Source: CBDDKU01 sp965230375 (GTDB lineage Bacteria > Bacteroidota > Bacteroidia > Flavobacteriales_D > Cryomorphaceae). From it: a stretch of 64,000 bases of DNA. Both the position numbers and the translations under genes were made by a program. Below the pieces are notes generated by a model, which saw only the letters and a list, made by a program, of their open reading frames with translations, ran no database searches and was not told where the DNA came from. Positions 43,862-52,986 of the stretch are shown here, piece by piece. The stretch lies in NCBI GenBank assembly GCA_965230375.1, contig CBDDKU010000012.1, positions 186,001 through 250,000 on the forward strand, given 5' to 3'. Within the stretch, counting starts at the first letter, position 1, and each line of letters starts with the position of its first letter.

Positions 43862-44590
43862 ATGAAAATATTTAAGAGCGCACTTTCTAAACAATCAGCC
43901 ATTATTGTACTGGTTTTAGGGGTTTTGAGTTTCGGAGCATTGTCATTCGTGCACAGTGAAGACGAGAAAAAGGTGGATATGGTTGTTTTATCGACGAAGT
44001 TTGGTGACATGACTTTGATGCTTTACGATGACACTCCTATTCACAAAGAAAACTTTCTGAAGCTGGTAAACGAAGGGTTTTACAACGATCTCTTGTTTCA
44101 CAGGGTCATTTCAGGCTTTATGGTTCAAGGAGGCGACCCAAAGTCGAAAGATGCCAAGCCAAAAGCTATGCTTGGACGCGGTGGACCCGGGTATACGATT
44201 CCAGCTGAGATTTATCCGAATCACATTCACAAGAAAGGCGCTCTAGCTGCTGCACGCCAAGGCGATGCAGTAAACCCGCAACGCGAGTCTTCTGGGTCGC
44301 AATTTTACATCGTACAGGGAAATCCTGTACCTGCTCAGAACCTATCAAACATCGAGTCTAGTCGCAAGAAATCGGAACCTGGGTTTAATGGCTACAGCGA
44401 AGAGCAGAAGGAGATTTACGAAACCATTGGCGGTACTCCCCATTTGGATGGGTCCTATACGGTGTTTGGTGAAGTGATAAGTGGGCTAGACATTGTCGAC
44501 TCTATAGCCGCTCAGAAAACGAGTAGAAGCAATAGACCGCTAGAGGATATTGAAATGACCATGAAGGTGGTTAAAATGAAAAAGCCATGA
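43862..44590 (+). CDS. Exported cyclophilin-type peptidyl-prolyl isomerase
   Basis: A 242-residue protein with a single N-terminal hydrophobic segment (residues 12-28, signal or anchor) and a cyclophilin domain with an internal insertion of about 50 residues (around ESSRKKSEPGFNGYSEEQKE). FYNDLLFHRVISGFMVQGGDP and SGSQFYIVQGNP carry the active-site residues. Its last base pairs overlap the pheS start (ATGA). It likely assists folding in the periplasm. Confidence 0.93.
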   Translation: MKIFKSALSKQSAIIVLVLGVLSFGALSFVHSEDEKKVDMVVLSTKFGDMTLMLYDDTPIHKENFLKLVNEGFYNDLLFHRVISGFMVQGGDPKSKDAKPKAMLGRGGPGYTIPAEIYPNHIHKKGALAAARQGDAVNPQRESSGSQFYIVQGNPVPAQNLSNIESSRKKSEPGFNGYSEEQKEIYETIGGTPHLDGSYTVFGEVISGLDIVDSIAAQKTSRSNRPLEDIEMTMKVVKMKKP

Positions 44591-45601
44591 GTCAAGAAGA
44601 ATTGCTCAATGAGATAGAAGCCTTCACGGCATCGAGTGCAGAAGAACTCGAAGCCCTTTCGGCTAAAGTATTTGGGGAAGAAAGGCCTGATCAAAGACCT
44701 TTCTGCTACAATCAAAGATGTAGAACCAACAGAAAGGAAAGCTTTCGGTCAGCGCTTAAATCAGCTGAAAACTGCCGTTCAAGAGAAGATCGACTCGCTG
44801 AAGGAAGAGATTTCCTCGAGCGAGCATCAAGGCGGTACAGGAGTTGACCCTACACGTCCATCTGGTGAAGAAGAGCTTGGAAGCGAGCATCCCGTTTCGA
44901 TGGTGAGAAGGGAGATTGAAGCGATCTTTCAACGAATTGGATTCAGTATTGCTGAAGGTCCGGAAATCGAAGATGACTGGCACAACTTCTCAGCACTTAA
45001 CTTTCCGGAGGAGCATCCCGCTCGAGATATGCAGGACACTTTCTTTATTGAGAAAAATCCCGACATGGCTCTGCGGACACACACATCATCTGTGCAAGTT
45101 CGAGTAATGGAGTCTCAAAAGCCGCCTATTCGAATTATCGCCCCGGGTCGGGTCTACAGAAATGAAGCTATCTCATCGCGCTCGCACTGTATCTTTCACC
45201 AAGTGGAAGGACTCTACATCGATAAGGGTGTAAGCTTTGCGGACATGAAGCAGACCATCGAGTATTTCGCTAAGGCATTTTTTGGAAAAACGAAGATCCG
45301 ACTGCGCCCATCGTACTTCCCGTTTACTGAACCTAGTGCCGAAGTAGATGTGTATTGGGGCTTGGAAAATGAGACTGATTACCGCATCACAAAAGGTACT
45401 GGCTGGCTAGAAATAATGGGATGTGGAATGGTAGATCCGAATGTGCTAAAAGCCAGCGGAATAGATCCGGATGTCTATTCTGGTTTTGCCTTCGGAATGG
45501 GAATTGAACGTATTGCCATGAACCGATTTGGAATCGGTGATATCCGAATGCTATTTGAAAATGATATTCGCTTTTTGAAGCAAATGAAAGGCGCCTGGTA
45601 G
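44587..45601 (+). CDS. pheS: Phenylalanine--tRNA ligase alpha subunit, interrupted by a one-base frameshift
   Basis: Class II synthetase subunit that charges tRNA-Phe with PheT. Frame 1 gives the N-terminal helix (MSQEELLNEIEAFTASSAEE) for 23 codons to 44655. The family sequence then continues in frame 2 as FRLKYLGKKG from 44657. One extra C in the CCC run at 44654-44656 explains this; removing it gives 337 residues, the usual PheS length. The rest is intact: GPEIEDDWHNF, HPARDMQDTFF, FPFTEPSAEVDVYWG and GFAFGMGIERIAM. Read in frame only, the gene could start at ATG 44636 (321 residues), losing the start of the tRNA-binding coiled coil. It may be a sequencing error, a real mutation or recoding. 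Confidence 0.9.
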
Positions 45602-45613
45602 GCGCCTTTTTTA
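45587..45613 (+). terminator. pheS terminator overlapping its stop codon
   Basis: AAAGGCGCC (45587-45595) pairs perfectly with GGCGCCTTT (45601-45609), with a 5-base loop TGGTA, followed by T residues. The stop codon TAG at 45599-45601 lies in the loop and the first stem base, so the hairpin starts inside the coding sequence. Confidence 0.9.
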
Positions 45614-45669
45614 TTATTCACTCTGCTTGATTCTTAATGGTCACGCGTATTTAAAACCTTTCTTGTCTC

Positions 45670-45750
45670 GCCCCTTCAGGGCTCTGCTCAATTGGTTTCA
45701 TACCACATTCAGTTTCACCGAATGCTATTTTATCGCCCCTTCGGGGCTTT
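45670..45750. repeat. Pair of GCCCC-TTC hairpins between pheS and pyk
   Basis: Two related short palindromes: CGCCCCTTCAGGGCT near 45669-45683 and CGCCCCTTCGGGGCT near 45734-45748. The second has a 5-bp perfect stem with TTT following. They may be small dispersed intergenic repeats. Nothing else is seen in this 239-base gap. Confidence 0.5.
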
Positions 45751-45840
45751 CTTCAAGTTCATTTTAGCGGGGTATTTATGTACTTAGCACGATACTCTTC
45801 TTAAATCGTTAGTCGGTGTTCCTCGTTCTGAAATCATTTG

Positions 45841-47262
45841 CTAAACTTTCGCTAGTTTCAGCATATTGGTCATCCCGGCTTCATTGATCGGCATGCTGGC
45901 TAGGTGTATCACCATATCGCCCTTCTTTACATACTCTCCTTTCTTGAGTATGTACTTGATGTCTTCAATGGTGTGGTCTGTGCTCACCATTTTATCGTAG
46001 AAAAAGGCACGTACTCCCCATACCAAGCTCATCTGCGTCAGGATGTTCTTATTACCGGTAAAAACGTATATCTCCGCTTCGGGTCGCTGGCTTGAAATCT
46101 TAAAGCCCGTATAACCAGAAAAAGTCATCGTGACAATTGCCTTTGCCTTTACACGCTTAGAAAGTCTTGTCGCATTGTAACAAATTGAATCCGTTATAAA
46201 GCGGTCTTCTTTGCCTTCTTCAGGCGCTTCTTCGTGGTGATATATTTGATCTGAAGACTCTATCTCCTGAACGATTTTCGCCATCGTTTCTATGACCTTC
46301 ACAGGGTATTTTCCAACAGAAGTTTCGGCGCTCAGCATCACCGCGTCGGCTCCGTCTAACACGGCATTGGCCACATCATTTACTTCGGCGCGTGAGGGGG
46401 TTATGCTTTCGATCATGCTCTCCATCATTTGGGTGGCAACAATAATCGGCTTTCCATTTTTGATCCCCTTTTTGATCATCATTTTTTGAGCAAGCGGCAC
46501 ATTCTGAAGAGGTATTTCAACACCAAGATCTCCACGTGCCACCATCAAGGCATCCGTTTCTTTAACGATGTCGTCAATGTCTGCAATCGCCTCTGGCTTT
46601 TCAATTTTCGCTACTACCCGGGCGTGCTTCTCTTTAGCTTTGATCAGGTGCTTGAGCTCAATAATATCGCGAGCTGATCTGACAAAAGAAAGACCGATCC
46701 AGTCGATGTCCTTCTCCAAAACAAAGTCCAAATCTTCCTTATCCTTCTTTGTCAGACAAGGCAAGGATATCTTCGTGTTTGGAAGGTTTACCCCTTTTCG
46801 ACTCTTCAGTGTCCCACCGTTGATGATCTTGGCTCGAACCGTAGACTTCTTATCACTTTTCACGGTTTCTAAAACGAGCTTACCATCATCTAGCAGAATG
46901 CGCTCTCCTACCTTCACGTCCCTTGCAAATTGAGGGTATGTAATAAAAAGCTGACCCTCCTTCACGTTTTTCTCATCAGTCGTAAAAACGACTTCTTCTC
47001 CCTCTACGAGCTCCATTGCGTCGCCAGGAATTTCACCTACTCTCAACTTTGGTCCTTGAAGGTCAGCAAGAATTGCCGTAAACGTCCCCAGCTTTGCGTC
47101 AGCTTTTCGGATATTATCAATGGCCTTTTCGTGATCTGCATGGGTTCCATGCGAGAAGTTTATTCGACATACATCCAAGCCAGCCTGAATCATTGCCTTT
47201 ATCGTATCGATGTCGCTCGAGGCTGGGCCTAGAGTAGCAACTATTTTTGTTCGTTTCTTCAT
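45841..47262 (-). CDS. pyk: Pyruvate kinase
   Basis: Last glycolytic step, producing pyruvate and ATP. The 473-residue protein begins KIVATLGPASSD. It has the signature IAKIEKPEAI-type segment (KIEKPEAIADID), VARGDLGVEIPLQNVP, and MLSAETSVGKYPV. The C-terminal allosteric domain is complete. It is immediately downstream of the IPExxxVDY gene (1-base overlap), in the order rnc-IPExxxVDY-pyk found across Bacteroidota. Confidence 0.97.
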   Translation of the reverse strand: MKKRTKIVATLGPASSDIDTIKAMIQAGLDVCRINFSHGTHADHEKAIDNIRKADAKLGTFTAILADLQGPKLRVGEIPGDAMELVEGEEVVFTTDEKNVKEGQLFITYPQFARDVKVGERILLDDGKLVLETVKSDKKSTVRAKIINGGTLKSRKGVNLPNTKISLPCLTKKDKEDLDFVLEKDIDWIGLSFVRSARDIIELKHLIKAKEKHARVVAKIEKPEAIADIDDIVKETDALMVARGDLGVEIPLQNVPLAQKMMIKKGIKNGKPIIVATQMMESMIESITPSRAEVNDVANAVLDGADAVMLSAETSVGKYPVKVIETMAKIVQEIESSDQIYHHEEAPEEGKEDRFITDSICYNATRLSKRVKAKAIVTMTFSGYTGFKISSQRPEAEIYVFTGNKNILTQMSLVWGVRAFFYDKMVSTDHTIEDIKYILKKGEYVKKGDMVIHLASMPINEAGMTNMLKLAKV

Positions 47263-47681
47263 TATCCTATAAACAATAAATTCTGCTTCTGTTTCAATTG
47301 ATTTACATCTACTTTGAAGACTATGAGAACGCTTCTGATCTCCTTAATCTTCTCAATCAACTCTCTATCGTTAATGGCCTGAACTCGGTCTAAGGCCAAG
47401 ATAAAATCGGCTTGAGCTACTTCAGGTAAAAACAAGCTTGCTCCCCTCTTGTTCTCAATTAAGTAGTACCCGAGTTGAAGCTCTTCATCCTGATAAGAAA
47501 AACAGTTGTGGAGCAGTTTTTCCTTTTTCTTGGAGACCACTGTCAGCCCTTCATCCTTCCTTAGGTCAATACCAAGGACCCTGTTCATGCTCCAACACAG
47601 CCTGTAGTCAGGGGCTGTGGTATTCAACCCAAAGACTTCGTAAGGGTAGTCTTCGACTATATCTAATGTAAATTTAGCCAC
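47262..47681 (-). CDS. IPExxxVDY family protein
   Basis: A 139-residue protein with a variant of the family's name motif, LPEVAQADF (about 85-93) in place of IPExxxVDY. It has the expected N-terminal YEVFGLNTTAPDYRLCWSMNRVL and a C-terminal VLIVFKVDVNQLKQKQNLLFI. The family is restricted to Bacteroidota and is encoded next to rnc and pyk, as here. Its function is unknown. Confidence 0.88.
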   Translation of the reverse strand: MAKFTLDIVEDYPYEVFGLNTTAPDYRLCWSMNRVLGIDLRKDEGLTVVSKKKEKLLHNCFSYQDEELQLGYYLIENKRGASLFLPEVAQADFILALDRVQAINDRELIEKIKEIRSVLIVFKVDVNQLKQKQNLLFIG

Positions 47682-47715
47682 AGAAAATTGATCGAAGGGC
47701 TAAAGCTATGAAAAA

Positions 47716-48444
47716 CTAGTCTTGTACGACGTTAAGCTTTTGCAAAGCCTTCTTGGCAGCTTTCTGCTCCGCCTTTTTCTTAGATGTCCCAGTGCCCTCT
47801 CCTACTTTCTCCTTAGCTAGATAAGCTTCAGCTTTGAAGAGCTTCTTTTCGCCTGCGTTGTCGTGTTGATGCGTTCTGAAATAGATATCGGATTTACGCC
47901 TGTGGGCCTCTTCGTATAGTCTGCTCTTAAAATCTGCTTCTTGATACTCCACCTTCTCCAGGTTCGCAAATCGCTCCAATAAGCGAAGGATAAATTTGTT
48001 TGTTTTGGCAAAGCCCAAATCCAAATACATGGCCCCAAAAATGGCCTCAAGCGCATTTCCAGCTATAGAGTTTCTCGAATGAGTGGCTTGCAAGTCTGTT
48101 TCTAGGAGTTTATCAATTCCCATTTCGCTAGCCATCGTATTCAAGTTGGTTCGGCTAACTATTCGACTCTTGATCTTAGTCATTTCACCCTCTTCCGCGT
48201 CAGGGTATTTGGAAAACAAATAGTCGGCAACGGCAGCGTCGAGAATAGCGTCTCCTAGAAACTCCAAGCGCTCATTGCTAACCTCTGGCTTATTGTAAAT
48301 GTTTCGTGCAGCAGACTTGTGACGTAGAGCTACAATGTAATGCTCAATTCGGTTGAAAGGTATCTTTAAGTCCTTTCTGAGCAGGCTTGCCACTTCTTTA
48401 GAACGGTCATCCCTATGAGCTCTTAAGAAATTAAACACCTTCAA
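47716..48444 (-). CDS. rnc: Ribonuclease III
   Basis: Cleaves double-stranded RNA in rRNA and mRNA processing. The 242-residue protein has the RNase III signature NERLEFLGDAILD near residue 58, a second acidic site AIFGAMYLDLG, and a C-terminal dsRNA-binding domain (GTGTSKKKAEQKAAKKAL). It is 9 bases downstream of fabF and in the same operon. Confidence 0.96.
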   Translation of the reverse strand: MKVFNFLRAHRDDRSKEVASLLRKDLKIPFNRIEHYIVALRHKSAARNIYNKPEVSNERLEFLGDAILDAAVADYLFSKYPDAEEGEMTKIKSRIVSRTNLNTMASEMGIDKLLETDLQATHSRNSIAGNALEAIFGAMYLDLGFAKTNKFILRLLERFANLEKVEYQEADFKSRLYEEAHRRKSDIYFRTHQHDNAGEKKLFKAEAYLAKEKVGEGTGTSKKKAEQKAAKKALQKLNVVQD

Positions 48445-48453
48445 TGCTCGTCT

Positions 48454-49707
48454 CTATCCCTGGTATTTCTTGAAAACCGAAGATGTGTTGTGACCTCCAA
48501 ACCCAAACGTGTTGCTCAAGGCTACATTAACTTCTCTCTCCTGAGCTGTATTAAATGTAAGGTTGAGTTTGTTGTCTATATCGGGATCTTCTTCCTCAAA
48601 ATTAATTGTCGGAGGAACAATATTGTTCATGACTGAGTAGATACAAGCAATGGCTTCAATGGCCCCTGCCGCACCGAGTAAGTGTCCAGTCATAGACTTG
48701 GTGGATGAGATGTTAAGCTTATAAGCTTGCTCTCCAAAAAATTCTTTGATCGCTTTTGTCTCTGCTATATCACCTAGAGGGGTAGAAGTACCGTGAACGT
48801 TGATGTAGTCAATCTGGTCGGTATTCATATGGGCATCGTTCAGCGCCATTTTCATAACGTTGAGTGCTCCAAGACCTTCGGGGTGTGGTGCAGTAATGTG
48901 GTGTGCGTCAGCTGACATGCCGCCACCTGCGATTTCGGCGTAGATTTTAGCGCCCCTAGCCTTGGCGTGTTCTAACTCTTCTACCACAAGAGCTCCTGCA
49001 CCTTCTCCCATTACAAAACCATCTCTTCCTCTATCGAATGGTCGCGATGCCGTAGATGGCGAATCGTTTCTTTTCGAAAGGGCGTGAAGGGCGTTAAACC
49101 CTCCCATTCCGGCTTCGTAAATCGTAGCTTCAGAACCACCGCAAATAAACGCATCGGCCTTTCCCAAACGGATCAGGTTGTACGCGTCAATTATTGCGTT
49201 AGTAGAAGATGCGCAGGCCGCAACAGTGGTATAGTTCGGCCCGCGCAAATTGTATTTAATCGAAATGAGACCAGATGCTATATCGGCAATCATCTTCGGA
49301 ATGAAGAATGGGTTGAATCTAGGTGTCCCGTCTCCTTTTACGAAGTTCTCTACTTCGTCTTGGAAAGTTTTAAGTCCACCAATTCCAGAACCCCAAATTA
49401 CACCGATACGATCTACATCTTCTTTTTCGAAATCCAGACCTGAGTCTATCGCCGCTTCTTCTGCCACTATCATGGCATACTGCGCATAGGGGTCCATCTT
49501 TCGAGCCTCTTTCCGATCGATTTTCTCGTTGATATCCAAGTTCTTTACCTCACAGGCAAATTGTGTCTTGAATTTCGAGGCATCAAACCTTGTAATAGGA
49601 GCTGCTCCGCTGACACCACGAACCAGACCGTCCCAGAATTCTGGGGCAGTATTGCCTATTGGTGTAAGCGCACCGAGGCCTGTTACGACTACTCGTTTAA
49701 GCTCCAT
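48454..49707 (-). CDS. fabF: Beta-ketoacyl-ACP synthase II
   Basis: Elongates fatty acids by condensing malonyl-ACP with acyl-ACP. The 417-residue length is standard. The catalytic Cys is in TTVAACASSTNAI, with active-site histidines in NVHGTSTPLGD and KSMTGHLLGAAG. acpP starts upstream in the same operon and ends 6 bases before this gene. Confidence 0.97.
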   Translation of the reverse strand: MELKRVVVTGLGALTPIGNTAPEFWDGLVRGVSGAAPITRFDASKFKTQFACEVKNLDINEKIDRKEARKMDPYAQYAMIVAEEAAIDSGLDFEKEDVDRIGVIWGSGIGGLKTFQDEVENFVKGDGTPRFNPFFIPKMIADIASGLISIKYNLRGPNYTTVAACASSTNAIIDAYNLIRLGKADAFICGGSEATIYEAGMGGFNALHALSKRNDSPSTASRPFDRGRDGFVMGEGAGALVVEELEHAKARGAKIYAEIAGGGMSADAHHITAPHPEGLGALNVMKMALNDAHMNTDQIDYINVHGTSTPLGDIAETKAIKEFFGEQAYKLNISSTKSMTGHLLGAAGAIEAIACIYSVMNNIVPPTINFEEEDPDIDNKLNLTFNTAQEREVNVALSNTFGFGGHNTSSVFKKYQG

Positions 49708-49713
49708 AAGGAA

Positions 49714-49950
49714 TTACTTAGTGTTTGACTCGATATATTCTACTGCTTGACCAACTGTCCCAATCTTCTCGGCTTGGTCGTCTGGTATCGCAATATTAAA
49801 TTCTTTTTCAAATTCCATGATAAGCTCTACAGTGTCCAAAGAATCTGCTCCAAGGTCATTAGTAAAACTTGCTTCCATGTTTACTTCTGATTCATCAACG
49901 CCTAGTTTGTCTACGATGATCTTCGTTACTTTTGACTTAATGTCTGACAT
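49714..49950 (-). CDS. acpP: Acyl carrier protein
   Basis: A 78-residue acidic four-helix protein carrying the phosphopantetheine attachment serine S37 in LGADSLDTVE. The start is ATG 49950 (MSDIKSKV); an upstream in-frame ATG adds 21 residues unlike any ACP. It leads the acpP-fabF-rnc operon and supplies the carrier for FabF. Confidence 0.96.
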   Translation of the reverse strand: MSDIKSKVTKIIVDKLGVDESEVNMEASFTNDLGADSLDTVELIMEFEKEFNIAIPDDQAEKIGTVGQAVEYIESNTK

Positions 49951-50017
49951 AACAGTACAGTTTTGTATTAATTTTCGGTCTGCAAATAAATGAATAATAC
50001 CCTTATTATACAAATAC

Positions 50018-50716
50018 CTAGAAATATTCTGAAAGCACGCTATCTAAAGGCTTTCTAGCAATATTTGGCACCTTTGTTTCTGGGTGGGGATACCCCACAG
50101 GAATAAGTAAGTAAGGTCTTTCATTTTCTGGTCTATCCAATATTTCACCCAAAAACTTCATTGGGCTCGGTGTATGTGTTAGGGTTGCTAAGCCCGCATG
50201 ATGTAAAGCGCTGAGTAAGAACCCAACAGCAATTCCCACTGATTCATTCACATAATAATTCTGTCTCTTGACTCCATCTACCACCTCATAAGGCTTTTTG
50301 AAAACAACAATTAAATATGGTGCTTCTTCAAGAAAAGGTTTGATGTGATTAGTTCCAAATGGCTTTAGGTCATCGAGCCATTGGCTGTTCATTCGCCCAT
50401 TATAACTTTGGTACTCCTCCTCTTCGGCGAGCTCGCGAATTTTCGACTTTATCTCACTATTTGAAACCAGACAAAACGTCCAGGGCTGCTTATGGGCACC
50501 AGACGGAGCAGATGATGCGGCGTTAATTGCCCTAATAATAGCTTCTCGGGGGACCGGCTCTGAACTGAACTCACGCACACTTCTACGCGTTTGCATCCTT
50601 TCGTCGAAATCGGAAGAATTCGAAATCATTTCTCCATGACTCAGCCTTTTTGGCTTGTATGGAATAAATGACTCTTCAGATGTAGATTGTCTAGGCTCAG
50701 AAGGAAAAGAGTCCAT
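50018..50716 (-). CDS. Nitroreductase-family flavoprotein
   Basis: A 232-residue protein of the FMN-binding nitroreductase fold. RRSVREFSSEPVPREAI (about 43-59) and AINAASSAPSGAHKQPWTF are the FMN contacts, and the C-terminus has PYLLIPVGYPHPE. It is longer at the N-terminus than minimal NfsB. It resembles the iodotyrosine-dehalogenase-like subgroup, but the substrate is not evident. It is divergent from purN. Confidence 0.88.
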   Translation of the reverse strand: MDSFPSEPRQSTSEESFIPYKPKRLSHGEMISNSSDFDERMQTRRSVREFSSEPVPREAIIRAINAASSAPSGAHKQPWTFCLVSNSEIKSKIRELAEEEEYQSYNGRMNSQWLDDLKPFGTNHIKPFLEEAPYLIVVFKKPYEVVDGVKRQNYYVNESVGIAVGFLLSALHHAGLATLTHTPSPMKFLGEILDRPENERPYLLIPVGYPHPETKVPNIARKPLDSVLSEYF

Positions 50717-50745
50717 ACCTTCGTAGGTCTATTTAAGTGTTTTAA

Positions 50746-51324
50746 ATGTACAAGATAGCCATTTTAGCATCAGGGTCGGGTTCTAATGCTCGCAAAATTA
50801 TGGAGCACTTCGCTAACTCGAATGTCGGCCAAGTGTCATTAGTTGTTACTAACCGCAAAAACGCTGGTGTACTGAGTCATGCAGCCGACTTTAGTATCCC
50901 CACAAAGTACTTTTTCAAGGATGTTTGGGCGAATAGCCCGGAAGAAATTCTCAGTGCACTTCACGAATACAACATAGATTTCATTGTGCTTGCAGGCTTC
51001 TTGCTTAAGGTTCCAGACCTTCTCGTAGACCGCTATCCAAACCGTGTTGTAAATATCCATCCGGCTCTTTTGCCCAAATATGGAGGAAAAGGCATGTATG
51101 GGCACCATGTGCATGAAGCTGTTAAAGCTGCAGGTGAAAACGAGTCTGGTATGACAATTCACTTTGTCAATCATCATTATGATGAAGGGGGAATAATATT
51201 TCAGGCCAAAACAGCTATAGATGCTGACGAAACCGCCGACGACATCCAAAAGAAGGTTCTCGCTCTAGAGCACGCCCACTACCCTGCTGTTATAGAGGAA
51301 ACTTTATCTAAATTAGGCCGATGA
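50746..51324 (+). CDS. purN: Phosphoribosylglycinamide formyltransferase
   Basis: Third step of purine synthesis, transferring formyl from 10-formyl-THF to GAR. The 192-residue protein has ILASGSGSNARKI (phosphate binding), NIHPALLPKYGGKGMYG (catalytic Asn/His) and HYDEGGIIFQ (catalytic Asp). Its stop overlaps the rnhA start, so the two are coupled. Confidence 0.95.
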   Translation: MYKIAILASGSGSNARKIMEHFANSNVGQVSLVVTNRKNAGVLSHAADFSIPTKYFFKDVWANSPEEILSALHEYNIDFIVLAGFLLKVPDLLVDRYPNRVVNIHPALLPKYGGKGMYGHHVHEAVKAAGENESGMTIHFVNHHYDEGGIIFQAKTAIDADETADDIQKKVLALEHAHYPAVIEETLSKLGR

Positions 51325-51797
51325 AGGTTGTGATCTATACCGATGGTTCGTCGCGCGGAAACCCCGGACCTGGCGGCTATGGAGTGGTACTTTTATCCGA
51401 AAAAGGTCACTACAAAGAAATCTCAGAAGGATTTCGAAAAACGACAAACAACCGAATGGAGTTGCTATCTGTAATTGTCGGCTTGGAGTCCATTAAAAAG
51501 GAAGGAACCGAAGTCACCATTTTTAGCGATAGCAAATACGTGGTAGATGCCGTAGAAAAAGGTTGGGTATTTGGCTGGGAAAAAAAGGGGTTCTCCAAGA
51601 AGAAGAACCCCGATTTATGGAAGCGCTTCCTGCGGATTTACAGAAAGCACAAAGTCAAACTAGATTGGGTAAAAGGTCACGCTGGAAACAAGTACAATGA
51701 AAAGTGTGATGAGCTTGCGGTAAAAGCCGCTCTTCAATCAAACCTTCCTCCCGATCGTGGTTACGAAAGCTCGGATACCGAGTTATTCGACAAGTAG
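51321..51797 (+). CDS. rnhA: Ribonuclease HI
   Basis: Degrades the RNA strand of RNA-DNA hybrids. The 158-residue protein has the catalytic acidic set in YTDGSSRGNPGPGG (D8), NNRMELLSVI, and FSDSKYVVDAV, with WVKGHAGNKYNEKCDELA near the C-terminus. It overlaps the convergent PfkB gene by 15 bases at the 3' end. Confidence 0.95.
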   Translation: MKVVIYTDGSSRGNPGPGGYGVVLLSEKGHYKEISEGFRKTTNNRMELLSVIVGLESIKKEGTEVTIFSDSKYVVDAVEKGWVFGWEKKGFSKKKNPDLWKRFLRIYRKHKVKLDWVKGHAGNKYNEKCDELAVKAALQSNLPPDRGYESSDTELFDK

Positions 51798-52709
51798 GAT
51801 GTCGAAATCTACCAGGTCTACGAAAAGCTGAATTCGGTGATCGATTTCGTCTTCGGTTAGGTCCATCAATCTTTCTGTACCAAATTTCTCTACCGTAAAA
51901 CTCGCCATTGCCGATCCGAGGATTACGGCGCGTTTCATATTCTCAAAAGAAATGTCTCTTGTCTTGGCGAGGTACCCGATGAACCCTCCGGCAAATGTGT
52001 CTCCGGCTCCTGTTGGATCCATCACATCTTCCATAGGTAAGGCTGGTGCATAAAACATTTGTTCATCGTCGATGAGAAGTGCTCCGTTCTCTCCTTTTTT
52101 GATCACCAAAAACTTTGGCCCCATCTCAAGTATTTTTCTCGCTCCTTTTACCAGGCTATATTCTCCACTAAGTTGGCGAGCTTCTTCGTCGTTGATTGTC
52201 AAGACATCAACCTTCTTCAAAACTTTTTTCAAGTCTTCCAGAGCGATATCCATCCAGAAATTCATGGTGTCGAGTACCACTAGCTTTGGTCTATTCTCGA
52301 GTTGGTTGATTACCTCTAGCTGCACCTGTGGAGCAAGGTTACCGAGCATTAAAAACTCACAATCCATGTAGGATTCTGGTAGCTTTGGCTCAAAAGTTTC
52401 GAGCACGTTGAGTTGGGTTTCAAGCGTATCCCGCGAGTTCATATCGAAGTGGTACTTCCCTTCCCAGAAAAATGATCTTTCGTCTTCTTTTATTTGAAGG
52501 CCTTCCAAGTTGACTCCTTTCTCCTCCATGGTTCTGAGAAACTCTTTTGGAAAATCACCCCCAACTACTGATACAAGGTTGACATTTTTTGTAAAGTAAG
52601 AAGCAGCTAAACTGATATATGTGGTGGCACCACCAACTATTTTATCTGAAGCTCCAAAAGGAGTGCTAATTTTGTCAAAGGCAACTGTGCCAACTGTAAT
52701 AAGGCTCAT
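51783..52709 (-). CDS. PfkB-family sugar/nucleoside kinase
   Basis: A 308-residue ribokinase-fold kinase. The N-terminal glycine pair is in VGGATTYISLAASYF and the catalytic motif is DPTGAGDTFAGGFIGYL (Asp in GAGD). The substrate cannot be told from sequence; adenosine, ribose or fructose-type substrates are possible. It has a TATCTTTG -7 box 17 bases before the start and converges on rnhA. Confidence 0.9.
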   Translation of the reverse strand: MSLITVGTVAFDKISTPFGASDKIVGGATTYISLAASYFTKNVNLVSVVGGDFPKEFLRTMEEKGVNLEGLQIKEDERSFFWEGKYHFDMNSRDTLETQLNVLETFEPKLPESYMDCEFLMLGNLAPQVQLEVINQLENRPKLVVLDTMNFWMDIALEDLKKVLKKVDVLTINDEEARQLSGEYSLVKGARKILEMGPKFLVIKKGENGALLIDDEQMFYAPALPMEDVMDPTGAGDTFAGGFIGYLAKTRDISFENMKRAVILGSAMASFTVEKFGTERLMDLTEDEIDHRIQLFVDLVDFDILLVE

Positions 52710-52725
52710 TATCTATTTTTTTTGC

Positions 52726-52733
52726 CAAAGATA
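52726..52733 (-). promoter_or_regulatory. Candidate -7 box (TATCTTTG) for the PfkB kinase gene
   Basis: Minus-strand octamer identical to those before ileS and lysS, 17 bases before the start codon. Confidence 0.45.
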
Positions 52734-52850
52734 TTGGTTAAAGCCAAATTTTGCAGTAATATTGCAGCCCAAAATTTGACAAACGGGTCAAATACAGAGA
52801 ATAATTCTTGAATTTGGAATACTGGTTCTTCGGAACTTTAAGATATATAT

Positions 52851-52924
52851 TCCTCCTTAGCTCAGCTGGTTAGAGCATCTGACTGTTAATCAGAGGGTCC
52901 TTGGTTCGAGCCCAAGAGGGGGAG
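52851..52924 (+). tRNA. tRNA-Asn (anticodon GTT)
   Basis: A full cloverleaf is readable. The acceptor arm TCCTCCT pairs with AGGGGGA (one G-T). The anticodon arm TCTGA/TCAGA encloses the loop CTGTTAA with GTT, and the T arm CTTGG/CCAAG encloses TTCGAGC. The discriminator is G. CCA is not encoded in full (CA follows). A terminator follows at once. The 3' half of this gene is repeated in decayed form downstream. Confidence 0.97.
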
Positions 52925-52929
52925 CAATA

Positions 52930-52959
52930 AAAGGGAACGCGTTTAGTGTTCCCTTTTTT
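52930..52959 (+). terminator. tRNA-Asn terminator (repeat copy 1)
   Basis: AAAGGGAAC pairs with GTTCCCTTT around a 9-base loop, followed by TTT. The right-hand 27 bases (52939-52965) recur exactly at 55693-55719, beyond the restriction-modification genes, and approximately at 53057-53080. Confidence 0.9.
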
Positions 52960-52986
52960 GTTTTACGAACACGGCGTTTATACTTT

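Noticed and set aside
44587..44847. Separate 86-codon gene before pheS
   Set aside because: Its first 23 codons are the pheS N-terminus, and after the CCC run it reads out-of-frame pheS sequence. It is one half of a frameshifted gene.
45670..45750. CRISPR-like or tandem repeat array
   Set aside because: There are only two short palindromes with unequal flanks and no regular spacers.
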